A stretch of DNA of 64,000 bases, taken from assembly GCA_003241695.1 (NCBI GenBank), contig QFPN01000004.1, forward strand, positions 1-64,000, read 5' to 3'. Below the pieces are notes generated by a model. It was not told the origin of the DNA, made no database searches, and worked only from the letters and a program-made list of their open reading frames with translations. Positions 1 through 9,747 of this stretch are shown one piece after another. How positions within the stretch are numbered: the stretch's first letter is position 1; each line of letters begins with the position of its first letter. The DNA comes from Ancylobacter novellus (GTDB lineage Bacteria; Pseudomonadota; Alphaproteobacteria; Rhizobiales; Methylopilaceae). A program made the position numbers and the translations under genes.

Positions 1-459
1 ACGCGTCAGGACCGGCTCGACGAGATCGTCATCCGCCTCGCGGGCGGCGCAGCCGAAGAGGTCCTGCTCGGAGCGCGCTCCGACGGAGCCGGCGGGCGCC
101 AAGGCTGCGACCTCTGGCAGGCGACTGCGCTTGCCGCATCTCTCGAATTGTCGCTCGGCCTCGGTGGCTCGCTAGCCTGGCTCGCCGCCGAAGACGACTT
201 CGACGGCATGCTCGCGATCGCCCGCCGTGATCCGGAAATTCGCCGCACCGTCGAGGCCACGCTGCAGGAGCAGACAGCCCGGGCGCGGCGGATGATCGAG
301 GAGCGTCGCGACAAGGTAGAAACTCTCGCGCAAGTCCTGCAGGATCGCGGCTGCGTTAGCGGGTACGAGGTGATCGCAATATTGACTACCCCGCGACCTC
401 GCGCATCGCCATCAGAGCTCACCCCACATCCGGACAATCCCAAGACGCCGACGCTATGA
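1..459 (+). CDS. Peptidase M41 (FtsH-type) protease, C-terminal part, cut by window edge
   Basis: Reading frame 1 is open from the first base to a TGA, giving 152 codons without a start, so the gene begins outside the window. The visible part matches the M41 peptidase domain of FtsH-like AAA proteases: an R-L-A-G-G-A-A-E-E stretch near residue 12, an S-D then D-L-x-x-A-T segment, and an S-L-G-L-x-G-S-L-A-W-L run. The AAA module and the HExxH zinc site would lie upstream and cannot be checked. It is probably one of the stand-alone FtsH-like proteases common in rhizobia rather than housekeeping FtsH, since the C-terminus is short and ends in a proline-rich tail. It overlaps arfB by 4 nt (ATGA), so the two are probably translationally coupled. 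Confidence 0.75.
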   Translation, partial: TRQDRLDEIVIRLAGGAAEEVLLGARSDGAGGRQGCDLWQATALAASLELSLGLGGSLAWLAAEDDFDGMLAIARRDPEIRRTVEATLQEQTARARRMIEERRDKVETLAQVLQDRGCVSGYEVIAILTTPRPRASPSELTPHPDNPKTPTL

Positions 460-881
460 CGATCGAGATCACGCCGACGTTGTTCATCCAGGATCATGAG
501 GTCGAGGAAACGTTTATCCGCGCGTCAGGCCCCGGCGGCCAGCATGTCAATAAGACCTCGTCAGCGGTCCAAATCCGGTTTGACGCGCGTCGCTCCCCAT
601 CCTTGCCAAATGACGTCGCAATTCGGCTGATGAAGCTTGCCGGCCAAAAGCTGACGTTGGAGGGCGTGATCGTCATCACGGCGCATAGCCACCGGAGCCA
701 GGCTCGAAATCGCGAAGACGCTTTGTTGCGCCTCGTTGAAATGATCCGCGAAGCCAGCGTTAGACCGGAGCGACGGCGGCCGACAAAACCTACCCGAGCT
801 TCAAAGGAAAGGCGGCTTGAAGGAAAGAGCCGCACGTCGACGATCAAAGCCAAGCGGCAAAAAGTTCGCACCGACGAATAG
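456..881 (+). CDS. arfB: Alternative ribosome-rescue peptidyl-tRNA hydrolase ArfB (YaeJ)
   Basis: 141 aa, the usual ArfB length. ArfB enters stalled non-stop ribosomes and hydrolyses the peptidyl-tRNA ester bond without a stop codon. The catalytic GGQ sits at about residues 26-28 inside S-G-P-G-G-Q-H-V-N-K, followed by the conserved R-F-D-A-R-R-S-P segment. The last 40 residues are rich in Lys and Arg, as expected for the tail that inserts into the empty mRNA channel. Start ATG overlaps the stop of the M41 protease gene. Base composition looks lower in GC than the copy that follows, which suggests a different origin. A second, headless copy lies 22 nt downstream. Confidence 0.93.
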   Translation: MTIEITPTLFIQDHEVEETFIRASGPGGQHVNKTSSAVQIRFDARRSPSLPNDVAIRLMKLAGQKLTLEGVIVITAHSHRSQARNREDALLRLVEMIREASVRPERRRPTKPTRASKERRLEGKSRTSTIKAKRQKVRTDE

Positions 882-903
882 CCCACGTGAAAAATTAATG
901 TAG

Positions 904-1242
904 CAAAACATCAACAAGGTTTCGACCGCGGCCCAGCTGCGCTTCGACGCGCGCCGTTCGCCCTCGCTGCCGAACGACGTCGCGATCCGGCTGATGCGGC
1001 TCGCGGGCTCCAGGCTCACCAAGGACGGCGTGATCGTCATCACGGCGCAGTCCCGCCGCACGCAGGCGGACAACCGCGCGGACGCGATCGAGCGGCTCGT
1101 CTCGATGGTCGCCGAAGCGGCGGAAAAGCCGAAACGGCGGGTCGCGACGCGCGTTTCCGCAGGCCAGAAAGCCAGGCGCGTCGACTCCAAAACCCGCCGC
1201 GGGGCGGTGAAGGCGCTACGCGGATCGGTATCAGGCGACTGA
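904..1242 (+). pseudogene. Truncated second arfB copy lacking the N-terminus and GGQ
   Basis: After an in-frame TAG, the frame reads Q-N-I-N-K-V-S-T-A-A-Q-L-R-F-D-A-R-R-S-P and continues through the whole C-terminal part of ArfB. The homology to the intact copy begins at the Q of the GGQ motif, so the first ~27 residues, including both catalytic glycines, are missing. By eye the shared part is roughly 60 percent identical to the upstream copy and is more GC-rich. An internal ATG (994) could start an 82-aa peptide, but without GGQ it cannot be a hydrolase. Most simply, the native arfB lost its 5' end when the M41/arfB segment was inserted or recombined in. Confidence 0.85.
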
Positions 1243-1377
1243 CGCCCGCGCCGCTTGCGGCGTTTGCGACACATCAGCCATGCTAAAGGTCGCATACGTC
1301 CTTCTGCCCGTTGCATTTTGAGGCGACTGAGCCTATCTCCTCGCCATCCGAAACAATCCAAGGTCCGCACTCGTCAT

Positions 1378-1785
1378 ATGATGATGGAAGACACCTTCCG
1401 TACCCGTCAGGAAAACGCCCGCGACGCCAAGCAGAAGCTGCTTGAGCGCTTTCGCTCGATCGCCAATGATCCTGAGCTGGAGAAGCGCCGTAACGAGCGC
1501 GCGGTCGTCACCGCCGCCCGTGAGGAGCGCGCCGCCGCCAAGGCCGCTGAACAGCGCCGGATCGCAGAGGCGAAGGCTGCGGAAGAAGCGCGCATCGCCG
1601 CCGAGAAGGCAGCGGAAGAGAAGCGCATCGCCGACGAGAAGGCCGCCGAGGAGGCCCGGCTCGAGGCCGAGCGTCTCGCCGCCCGCCCGAAGATCATCGC
1701 CGCCTCCAAGTACGCCCTCGCGGCCAGCGCGATCGCCGGCATGAACATGCCCCGCGAGCGCGGTCAGCAGCGTAAGGCCTCGTAA
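1378..1785 (+). CDS. DUF6481 family protein, charged helical
   Basis: 135 aa from the first of three successive ATG codons (1378, 1381, 1384); the true start among them is uncertain. Function unknown. The N-terminal T-F-R-x-R-Q-x-N-A and K-L-L-E-R-F-R segments match DUF6481, a small alphaproteobacterial family. Residues ~40-105 are an uninterrupted Ala/Glu/Lys/Arg run with repeated A-E-E-A-R/A-A-E-K motifs, predicted to be one long helix or coiled coil. The C-terminus is basic. No signal peptide or membrane segment. A strong terminator follows, so it is probably monocistronic. Confidence 0.8.
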   Translation: MMMEDTFRTRQENARDAKQKLLERFRSIANDPELEKRRNERAVVTAAREERAAAKAAEQRRIAEAKAAEEARIAAEKAAEEKRIADEKAAEEARLEAERLAARPKIIAASKYALAASAIAGMNMPRERGQQRKAS

Positions 1786-1810
1786 GGCCTGACGCGTCGC
1801 AAAGATTTGA

Positions 1811-1845
1811 AAAAGCCCGCCGGCGGATTTCGTCGGCGGGCTTTT
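1811..1845 (+). terminator. Rho-independent terminator after the DUF6481 gene
   Basis: Two perfectly complementary 12-nt arms (AAAAGCCCGCCG and CGGCGGGCTTTT) around an 11-nt loop. The A and T ends make it usable in both directions, so it may also serve the convergent ferritin-like gene. Confidence 0.85.
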
Positions 1846-1897
1846 CGTGTTCGGACAGGTCGTTCGCCGGCTTACCGACGATGACGGCGCGCCGCGC

Positions 1898-2401
1898 TCA
1901 GGCCGCCCTGCGGTTCACCCCGCCTTCGGCGAGGCCGCTGAGCTTGGCGTCGGCGGCCTTCTCCTCCTTCAGCGTCTTTTCGAGCACCGTAGCGCAGTCG
2001 TTCCGGCCGAGCTGCTTCGCCCAGGCGACCAGCGTTCCGTAGCGCGTCATCTCGTAGTGCTCGACGGCCTGCGCGGAGGCGATCAGCGCGGCGTCCAGCA
2101 CCTCCTTGTCCTCGATGTCGCCCGCGACCTCGTTGGCTTCCTGGATGATGCCGTTGATCGCCGGGCACTTCGCCGACTTCTTCTCCGCGCCGTGCATCTC
2201 GAACACCTGCTCGATGCGGCGGACGTGCTCCTCGGTCTCCGTTAGATGGTTCTGGAACGCCTGCTTCAGATCAGGCGCGGTCGCCTTGTCGATCATCTTG
2301 GGCAGCGCCGAAAGAATCTGCTGCTCGGCGTAATAGACGTCCTGAAGCTGATGCACGAAAAGGTCGTCGAAGCTCTTGATGTCCTTGGTGAACAGTCCCA
2401 T
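1898..2401 (-). CDS. YciE/YciF-type ferritin-like protein (DUF892)
   Basis: 167 aa. DUF892 proteins are four-helix ferritin-like proteins tied to stress responses, some with reported ferroxidase or manganese-binding features. Visible hallmarks are D-x-F-V-H-Q-L-Q-D-V-Y-Y-A-E-Q-Q near residue 12, H-x-x-E-T-E-E-H-V-x-R-I near 53, and A-x-E-H-Y-E-M-x-R-Y-G-T near 110; these Glu and His residues are the family's metal-ligand positions. Start chosen at ATG 2401 because it opens the conserved M-G-L-F motif and has AAGGA about 8 nt upstream. A longer in-frame start at 2530 would add 43 non-conserved residues and is rejected. Confidence 0.9.
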   Translation of the reverse strand: MGLFTKDIKSFDDLFVHQLQDVYYAEQQILSALPKMIDKATAPDLKQAFQNHLTETEEHVRRIEQVFEMHGAEKKSAKCPAINGIIQEANEVAGDIEDKEVLDAALIASAQAVEHYEMTRYGTLVAWAKQLGRNDCATVLEKTLKEEKAADAKLSGLAEGGVNRRAA

Positions 2402-2599
2402 TGCGGTTCCTTCCTTCGATCGGCTCGGCGGAGTTCGGTCCCCGCCTGCTCCTGCGGGACCAACAGATCGGGCGACGTATCGTTCCGTCTTCGAGCGAAC
2501 CTTCGGGGACGCGCCGCACCGCCGACGCAATTGTCGTCGATCACTCGCCCGCGGGCTGCGCCGCCTTCGGGCCCGCGCGTGGGAGGCGGCCGGAGACGC

Positions 2600-3319
2600 A
2601 TGATGAAACGGACGTTCGCCTTCGCCCTCCTCGCCATCGCCGCGACCGCCGCGCCCGCCTTCGCGGACGAGGCACGCGTTCCGCCGAGCCTGACCGTCAC
2701 CGGCGAGGGAAGCGTTTCGGCGACGCCGGACATCGCGATCGTCTCATCCGGCGTGGTGACGCAGGCCCAGACCGCCGCCGCCGCGCTGAAGGCGAACGCG
2801 GCGGCCATGACCAAGGTGCTGGCCGCCGTGAAGCAGGCCGGAATCGAGGAGCGCGACGTCGCCACCTCCGGCATCGGGGTGCAGCCGCAATACGATTACG
2901 GAAACGACAGCTCCAATCCCCGCTCGCCGCGGCTCGTCGGCTACGAGGTGCGGAACGTCGTCACGATCCGCTCGCGCAATGTCGACCGTGCGGGCGATCT
3001 CGTCGACGGCCTCGTGCAGGCGGGCTCCAATCAGATCGAGGGATTGTCGTTCGACGTCTCCGACCGCAACGAAAAGCTCGACGAGGCGCGTCGTGACGCC
3101 GTCGCGGACGCAAGGCGCAAGGCCGAGCTCTACGCCACGGCCGCCGGAGTGAAGCTCGGAGCCCCGCTGTCGATCGAGGAAACCGGCGGACTCGAGGAGC
3201 CGGTCCGCCCCTTCGCCATGCGCGCCAAGGCGATGGACGCCGCCGCGGCCACGCCGATCGCCAAGGGCGAGCAGGAGCTGCGCGCACGCGTCGTCGTCCG
3301 CTGGAAGCTCGAGAATTAA
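2600..3319 (+). CDS. SIMPL domain (DUF541) periplasmic protein
   Basis: 239 aa. A Sec signal peptide (M-M-K-R, hydrophobic core, A-F-A cut near residue 22) is followed by one SIMPL/DUF541 domain: L-T-V-T-G-E-G-S-V-S-A-T-P-D near residue 28, the T-S-G-I-G-V-Q-P-Q-Y-D-Y motif near 93, Y-E-V-R-N-V-V-T-I-R near 115 and A-R-R-D-A-V-A-D-A-R-R-K-A near 160. SIMPL proteins are periplasmic or surface proteins of unclear mechanism, linked to oxidative stress in some bacteria. Start chosen at the ATG-ATG giving a standard signal peptide; the frame is open further upstream but carries no homology. Confidence 0.88.
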   Translation: MMKRTFAFALLAIAATAAPAFADEARVPPSLTVTGEGSVSATPDIAIVSSGVVTQAQTAAAALKANAAAMTKVLAAVKQAGIEERDVATSGIGVQPQYDYGNDSSNPRSPRLVGYEVRNVVTIRSRNVDRAGDLVDGLVQAGSNQIEGLSFDVSDRNEKLDEARRDAVADARRKAELYATAAGVKLGAPLSIEETGGLEEPVRPFAMRAKAMDAAAATPIAKGEQELRARVVVRWKLEN

Positions 3320-3436
3320 TCGACGACTCGCCCGGCCGCCGTCGCCGGTCATTCGACGTTAAGGTCGCAGTGAAATACTTGCCCGCAAAGAACGGGGCCG
3401 CGTGGGCGGCCTCAAAAACTTGATGGGCGAAACGCG

Positions 3437-4780
3437 ATGACTTTTGGATTCGGGCGCTCCGCGCCGACCGCCGCCAAATCGGAACAGGCCGACGCCGTCG
3501 GTCAGGCCGTCGCGATGGATCAGGTCCGCCTCGTCGCGGCGCTCGACGCGATGAGGCGCGGGGTGCAGCCGGCCGAATGGCCCGACGGCGACGCCGGGGC
3601 CGCTCTCAAGGCGTTCTCGAAGGAGATCGGCCGACGCGGTCGCGTCGATCTCGCGGCCGTCGTCTCTTTCGCCCGCAACGCATCCGCCACCGGTCTCGGC
3701 GTCGGCTGGGTGACCCATGACGTCCGACAGGTCGCCGAAAGCTCCTCGACCATCGCCGGCGCGGTCGAGGAACTGGCCAATTCGATCTCCGAACTGTTCG
3801 CGATGAGCAGCGCCGGCGCCGCCGACGCGACCTCGGCGCGCGACGAAACCACGTCCTGCCTCGACGAGATGCGCCAGGCTTCCGGCTCCATGGACGCGAT
3901 CCGCGACCGCGTCGGCGCGATCGCCGCGCGCCTCGACGTGCTGGAGGACGCGGTTCGCCAGATCGCCGACATGGCGGGCGCGATCGAAGCGATCTCCAGC
4001 CAGACCAACCTGCTCGCCCTCAACGCCACGATCGAGGCCGCGCGCGCCGGCGACGCCGGCCGCGGCTTCGCAGTCGTCGCGAACGAGGTGAAGTCTCTGT
4101 CGGGCCAGACGGCCAAGGCGACCGAGCAGATCCGCGCGCGCATCGCCACCCTCATGGAGGAGACCGACGCGATCAAGCGCGCGACCGGCGAGAGCGCCGA
4201 AGCGGTCGCCTCCGGCGAGAGCACGATCCGCGCGACCGGCGAGAAGGTCGAAGCGGTCGGCCGCCACGTGACGGTGATCACCTCGAACATGCATTCGCTG
4301 GCCGACGTGCTCGGGCAGCAGCGCGCGGCGACCAACGAGATTTCCGAGAACGTCGGGCGGATCGCCTCGACGGCGTCCAAGACGCGCGGCGAGATCGACG
4401 CCGTCCTCGGCAAGCTGATCGCCGCAGAAGAGGCCGCCGTCGCCGGCGTCGACAAGGCGGCGAACCACGGCGTTCCGTCCTACGAGCTGCTTCGCGTCCC
4501 GGCCGACGCCGGCCAGCTTCAGCGCAGGCTGGGCGCGGTCCTCATCGGAGCCGCGTCGCCGGACGTGGATCTCGCCGCCTTCGGCGCCCGGTTCGACGCC
4601 TTGCCGGCCGTCGACCGCCCGGCGGACGTCGTCCGCGCCCGCGACACGGCGCGCCGGGAAGGCGAGCGCATGCTCGCCTGCGTCCGCCAGCAGGATTGGG
4701 ATCAGGCCTCCAACGCGTTCCAGAAGACCGAAGCCGCGCTCGACGAGATGGTGCGCGCGGCCGAACGCGCGGCCGCCTGA
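3437..4780 (+). CDS. Soluble methyl-accepting chemotaxis protein
   Basis: 447 aa with no signal peptide or membrane helix, so it should act in the cytoplasm. The signalling hairpin tip is unmistakable at ~183-235: I-E-A-I-S-S-Q-T-N-L-L-A-L-N-A-T-I-E-A-A-R-A-G followed by G-R-G-F-A-V-V-A-x-E-V, the site that docks CheA and CheW. Helical flanks before (from ~95) and after (to ~340) fit the long four-helix bundle. The first ~90 and last ~100 residues are helical and match no sensor domain I recognise. No che genes are nearby; it is an orphan receptor, ended by a strong terminator. Confidence 0.9.
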   Translation: MTFGFGRSAPTAAKSEQADAVGQAVAMDQVRLVAALDAMRRGVQPAEWPDGDAGAALKAFSKEIGRRGRVDLAAVVSFARNASATGLGVGWVTHDVRQVAESSSTIAGAVEELANSISELFAMSSAGAADATSARDETTSCLDEMRQASGSMDAIRDRVGAIAARLDVLEDAVRQIADMAGAIEAISSQTNLLALNATIEAARAGDAGRGFAVVANEVKSLSGQTAKATEQIRARIATLMEETDAIKRATGESAEAVASGESTIRATGEKVEAVGRHVTVITSNMHSLADVLGQQRAATNEISENVGRIASTASKTRGEIDAVLGKLIAAEEAAVAGVDKAANHGVPSYELLRVPADAGQLQRRLGAVLIGAASPDVDLAAFGARFDALPAVDRPADVVRARDTARREGERMLACVRQQDWDQASNAFQKTEAALDEMVRAAERAAA

Positions 4781-4806
4781 TCCGGAACGGCCTGAAGCGA
4801 TTATTG

Positions 4807-4840
4807 AAAGCGCGGCCCGTCGGACGGGCCGCGCTTTTTT
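4807..4840 (+). terminator. Rho-independent terminator between MCP and YceI genes
   Basis: AAAGCGCGGCCCGT pairs with ACGGGCCGCGCTTT around a 3-nt loop and ends in a T run. It lies between convergent genes and could serve both. Confidence 0.87.
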
Positions 4841-5459
4841 ACTTCTCGAACGCGCCCACGACCGTGATCGTGACGTCGTCCGAGACGACCGGGACGAAAG
4901 CCCCGAGGCCGAAGTCGCTGCGCTTGATGTTGGTCGTTCCGGAGAAGCCGACGGTCTCGGCCTTGCTCATCGGGTTGATCCCGGCGCCGTGGAACGCGAC
5001 GTCGAGCGTCACCGGTTTGGTCACGCCGTGGACCGTCAGGTCGCCCGTGACCTTCGCCTTCTGACCGACCGGCTCAACCGAGGTCGAACGGAACGTCGCC
5101 GTCGGAAACTTCGCCGCGTCGAGGAACTCGTCGCTCTTCAGGTGGTTCAGGAACTTTTCCGACGTGACCGTCAGGCCGGTCATCGGAAACTCGACCTCGA
5201 GCTTGGCCGCCTTCGGATTCTTCGGATCGAGCTCCAGCTTGCCGCTCGGCTGGCCGAACATGCCGAACAGCGTCGAAAAGCCCATATGGTCCACCGACCA
5301 GGCGACCTGGGTGTGGTTCGGATCGACCTTGTATGTCCCGCCCGTGATGCGGGCGACGTCGGCGGCGCCCGGCATGCCGCCCGCGTCCTGGGAGAAGGCG
5401 CCGGCCGGGGCCGACACGGCGAGAGCGGCGGCGCAGGCGGCGGCGAGAAGAATTTTCAT
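4839..5459 (-). CDS. YceI family periplasmic lipocalin-like protein
   Basis: 206 aa. Sec signal peptide (M-K-I-L-L, Ala-rich core, A-F-S-Q near residue 23) then the YceI beta-barrel: Y-K-V-D-P-N-H-T-Q-V-A-W near 43, D-H-M-G-F-S near 57, S-D-E-F-L-D-A-A-K-F-P-T-A-T-F near 110, T-G-D-L-T-V-H-G-V-T-K-P-V near 140 and K-R-S-D-F-G-L-G near 180. YceI proteins bind isoprenoid-type lipids; physiological roles vary. Start at ATG 5459 gives a proper signal peptide and has AAGGGAG upstream; a longer frame upstream adds only charged, non-conserved sequence. Confidence 0.92.
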   Translation of the reverse strand: MKILLAAACAAALAVSAPAGAFSQDAGGMPGAADVARITGGTYKVDPNHTQVAWSVDHMGFSTLFGMFGQPSGKLELDPKNPKAAKLEVEFPMTGLTVTSEKFLNHLKSDEFLDAAKFPTATFRSTSVEPVGQKAKVTGDLTVHGVTKPVTLDVAFHGAGINPMSKAETVGFSGTTNIKRSDFGLGAFVPVVSDDVTITVVGAFEK

Positions 5460-5604
5460 GAAGGGCTCCCTTTCGAGGTCGCGGCCTTTCTGATCCATCG
5501 ACCGGACGAGAAGAAGGCGCACGCGTTCACGCTCCTGTTTGCGTGGACGCCGGTCCTCCCCGTTTGAAGGGAACACGGGTTTGGAACGAGAAAGCGCCTA
5601 CCGA

Positions 5605-5887
5605 TCAGCGAGCCTCTCGGCTGTGGCGGACGCACGACCGTGACGGTCTCGTGACCCTTATCAACGCGATAGTCGATAAGATAAGCGCCACGGCCAAAGG
5701 GAACGGTAAGACGGCGCAGCGCCGAGCCCCTGATCTTCGGAGCGCGAAACGAGAACTCGCCGAGCGTCGCGGCGCTTGCAAGAACGCCATCCACCGCCGC
5801 ATCCGCGACGCCCTTGTCAACGGTTCGCAGAAATCCACGCAGCCGCCTCAGATCGGCGAGAGCGGCGGAAGTGAATTGAACGATCAA
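5605..5887 (-). pseudogene. RelE/ParE-family toxin, frameshifted near its C-terminus
   Basis: Starts with TTG overlapping the antitoxin stop (TTGA). The first ~86 codons give a standard ParE fold: F-T-x-x-A-L-A-D-L-R-R-L-R near the start, then F-G-R-G-A-Y-L-I-D-Y-R-V and T-V-T-V-V-R. At about position 5629 the frame breaks: the expected ending R-H-S-R-E-A-R-stop is intact but one frame away, two bases short. Read straight through, the ORF would run to 5456 and add ~55 foreign residues overlapping the yceI start. Either the toxin has been inactivated by a 2-nt loss or this is a sequencing error. Confidence 0.75.
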
Positions 5888-6171
5888 AGGCGACGTGGTC
5901 GAGGAGGAGGTAGCTCATCCGACGTCCCCCAGCTTTTCATCCATTGAAAAACTTCTTCGGCAGGAACCCCCAGCCGGTCGCGTTCCCATTCAGCGACGCG
6001 CGCCTCAAGCTCCGCGAGCTCTTCGGGCGACAATTCGACCATCCCCTCCTCCTCCACGCCGCCGACCTGCGTCAGGAACTCGTCGAGCGAGACGCCGCGC
6101 TCCGCCGCTCGCTTCTCGAGCGCGTCGGCCACCTCTTCATCCACCTCGATGGTGCGCCGTCTGCCGTCCAT
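5884..6171 (-). CDS. Antitoxin of a ParDE/RelBE-type module (ribbon-helix-helix-like)
   Basis: 95 aa, acidic. The N-terminus (R-R-T-I-E-V-D-E-E-V-A-D-A-L-E-K-R-A) looks like the DNA-binding strand and first helix of a ribbon-helix-helix antitoxin; the middle (L-S-P-E-E-L-A-E-L-E-A-R-V-A-E-W) would be the toxin-wrapping helix. The gene precedes and overlaps a ParE-like toxin, the usual order. Such antitoxins autorepress their operon. Family assignment within RHH antitoxins is uncertain. Confidence 0.75.
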   Translation of the reverse strand: MDGRRRTIEVDEEVADALEKRAAERGVSLDEFLTQVGGVEEEGMVELSPEELAELEARVAEWERDRLGVPAEEVFQWMKSWGTSDELPPPRPRRL

Positions 6172-6260
6172 GGCGGCAGCCTAGCCGGACTTCAGGTGTC
6201 GAGGAAGCTCCAGAGAATCCGGCTCGGCTCCAGCGAGGTTGAGCGGAACGTCGTCGCCGC

Positions 6261-6674
6261 TCAAGGCGCGGACGCCCGCGCCTTCTTCTGCGTGCGCGCG
6301 AGAAAGCTCGCGCAGATCGCCGCAGCGAGCATCCCGATCGCATAGGCGACGATGTCGAACGGATCGAACGTCCGTCCGATCAGAAGCGCGCCAGCCTTCG
6401 TGGCGCGAAACGCGTCGAGCGGTCCCCAGCTGAGGAGCTGGCTCGCTTCGACAAGGGCCGCGATCGCGAACGCCAGCGTCGCCACCCCACGGGACGCCAT
6501 GCGCGGACACAGCACGACGACGCAGCAGAACACCATCGCCCCCCACAGGACGGAGCCTCCGTACTTCGCAATCGTCCAGGGAAGGCCGAGTTCGGGTCTC
6601 CGCCACAGGAGACCGCATGCTGCGATCGCGACGACCGCGACGAGACCGGCGGCGCGCCGGCGACCGAGGCTCAT
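6261..6674 (-). CDS. DUF2809 family integral membrane protein
   Basis: 137 aa with four hydrophobic segments (about 9-25, 36-56, 62-82 and 105-125). The W-T-I-A-K-Y-G-G-S-V-L-W-G and F-D-P-F-D-I-V-A-Y-A-I-G motifs are typical of DUF2809, whose function is unknown. The start (ATG 6674) overlaps the stop of the DUF817 gene as ATGA, so the pair is probably one operon. A longer frame upstream is the DUF817 gene read in another phase. Confidence 0.83.
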   Translation of the reverse strand: MSLGRRRAAGLVAVVAIAACGLLWRRPELGLPWTIAKYGGSVLWGAMVFCCVVVLCPRMASRGVATLAFAIAALVEASQLLSWGPLDAFRATKAGALLIGRTFDPFDIVAYAIGMLAAAICASFLARTQKKARASAP

Positions 6675-7555
6675 GGCCGACGCATCGGTTCGGGCCGCTT
6701 TATCAGCGCCACCAGCGTGTAGCTGACGATCAGCAGCAGGAACCAGGAGCCGAATTTTGGAAGACCGACGGGCGTCCAGCGTCCGACCTGCGAAGGATAG
6801 AGCCAGGTTCGCGTATAGGTCCCGACATTCTCGGCGATGAAAATGAAGACGGTGACGAGCAGGAGCCCCAGAAGCAGCGGCATCCACCGCGCCTCACGCC
6901 AGACCGTGAAGTAGACCCGAGTGCGGAACAGTAGAACACCGGCCACGGTGAACAGGGCGTAGCGCAGGTCCGCCACATAGTGATGCGCGAAGAAATTGAC
7001 GTAGATCGCGACGCTCAGCAGCGACATCGCCCAGACCGGCGGATGCCTGTCGAACCGAAAATGAAACAGGTCCCAGACCCGGCAGAGGTAACTGCCGATG
7101 CAGGAATACATGAAGCCTGTGAACAGCGGCACGCCCGCGATGCGGAAGAACGCCGGGTCGGGATAGATCCATGAGCCGACCGAGGTCTTGAACACCTCCA
7201 TCGCGGTTCCGACGAGATGATAGGCGAGGATCACCTTCGCCTCTTCGAACGTCTCCAGACGGAAAGCGAGCAGCAGCGCCTGCAGCGCCAGCGCGGCGAG
7301 GAAGAGGAAGTCATAGCGCGGAAGCGAAGCGCCGGCCGGGTACCAGAAATGGGTCGCGATGAGCAGAGCGACCATCAATCCGCCGAACAGGCACGCCCAG
7401 GCCTGCTTGAGCCCGAAGCGCACGAACTCGTACAGGAACGCGGTCGCGGGCCGGCGCGCCATCCGAGCGGCGACGAGCGCGTCCGCCCGGAGCACGAAGA
7501 CGGGCGCCGAGACGCGAGCCGTGTCTCCGCGACTGGCCTCCATGCACGTCTCCAT
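6671..7555 (-). CDS. DUF817 family integral membrane protein
   Basis: 294 aa, about eight hydrophobic segments. The central T-S-V-G-S-W-x-Y-P-D-P-A-F-F-R-I-x-G-V-P-L-F-T-G-F-M-Y motif and the later F-F-A-H-H-Y motif are DUF817 signatures. Function unknown; a role in the inner membrane is all that can be said. The start ATG lies directly after the T-tract of the rpoD terminator, so either the real start is slightly downstream (for example ATG 7543) or the gene depends on read-through. It is followed by the DUF2809 gene with a 4-nt overlap. Confidence 0.85.
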   Translation of the reverse strand: METCMEASRGDTARVSAPVFVLRADALVAARMARRPATAFLYEFVRFGLKQAWACLFGGLMVALLIATHFWYPAGASLPRYDFLFLAALALQALLLAFRLETFEEAKVILAYHLVGTAMEVFKTSVGSWIYPDPAFFRIAGVPLFTGFMYSCIGSYLCRVWDLFHFRFDRHPPVWAMSLLSVAIYVNFFAHHYVADLRYALFTVAGVLLFRTRVYFTVWREARWMPLLLGLLLVTVFIFIAENVGTYTRTWLYPSQVGRWTPVGLPKFGSWFLLLIVSYTLVALIKRPEPMRRP

Positions 7556-7581
7556 AAAAAACGGCGGGCTATGCCCGCCGT
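7555..7581 (-). terminator. Terminator of the dnaG-rpoD operon
   Basis: On the minus strand a perfect 9-bp stem (ACGGCGGGC / GCCCGCCGT) with a 3-nt loop is followed by six T residues, 28 nt after the rpoD stop. Confidence 0.87.
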
Positions 7582-7608
7582 CGCTGTCGTCGACCGTCGT
7601 GAGAAAGC

Positions 7609-9529
<1,921 letters not shown>

Positions 9530-9747
9530 TCGCTATCGTCTCCGGGCCGGCTTCTGCAGCCGACCCCCGTGCTTCGCTCGAAAAAGCCAACTCCGATCCG
9601 CCGTCTCACCCGGCAGATCGCGCCCGCTCCAGTTCAGTCCAGCTACCGCGGATTCGCGTTACGCCCGCGTTAACCATGCGACCGCATCAAGGCGCCCGCT
9701 CGAATTTCGCGCAAACCGTTCGTTCCCGCCGTCCGGCGCGCCCCATA

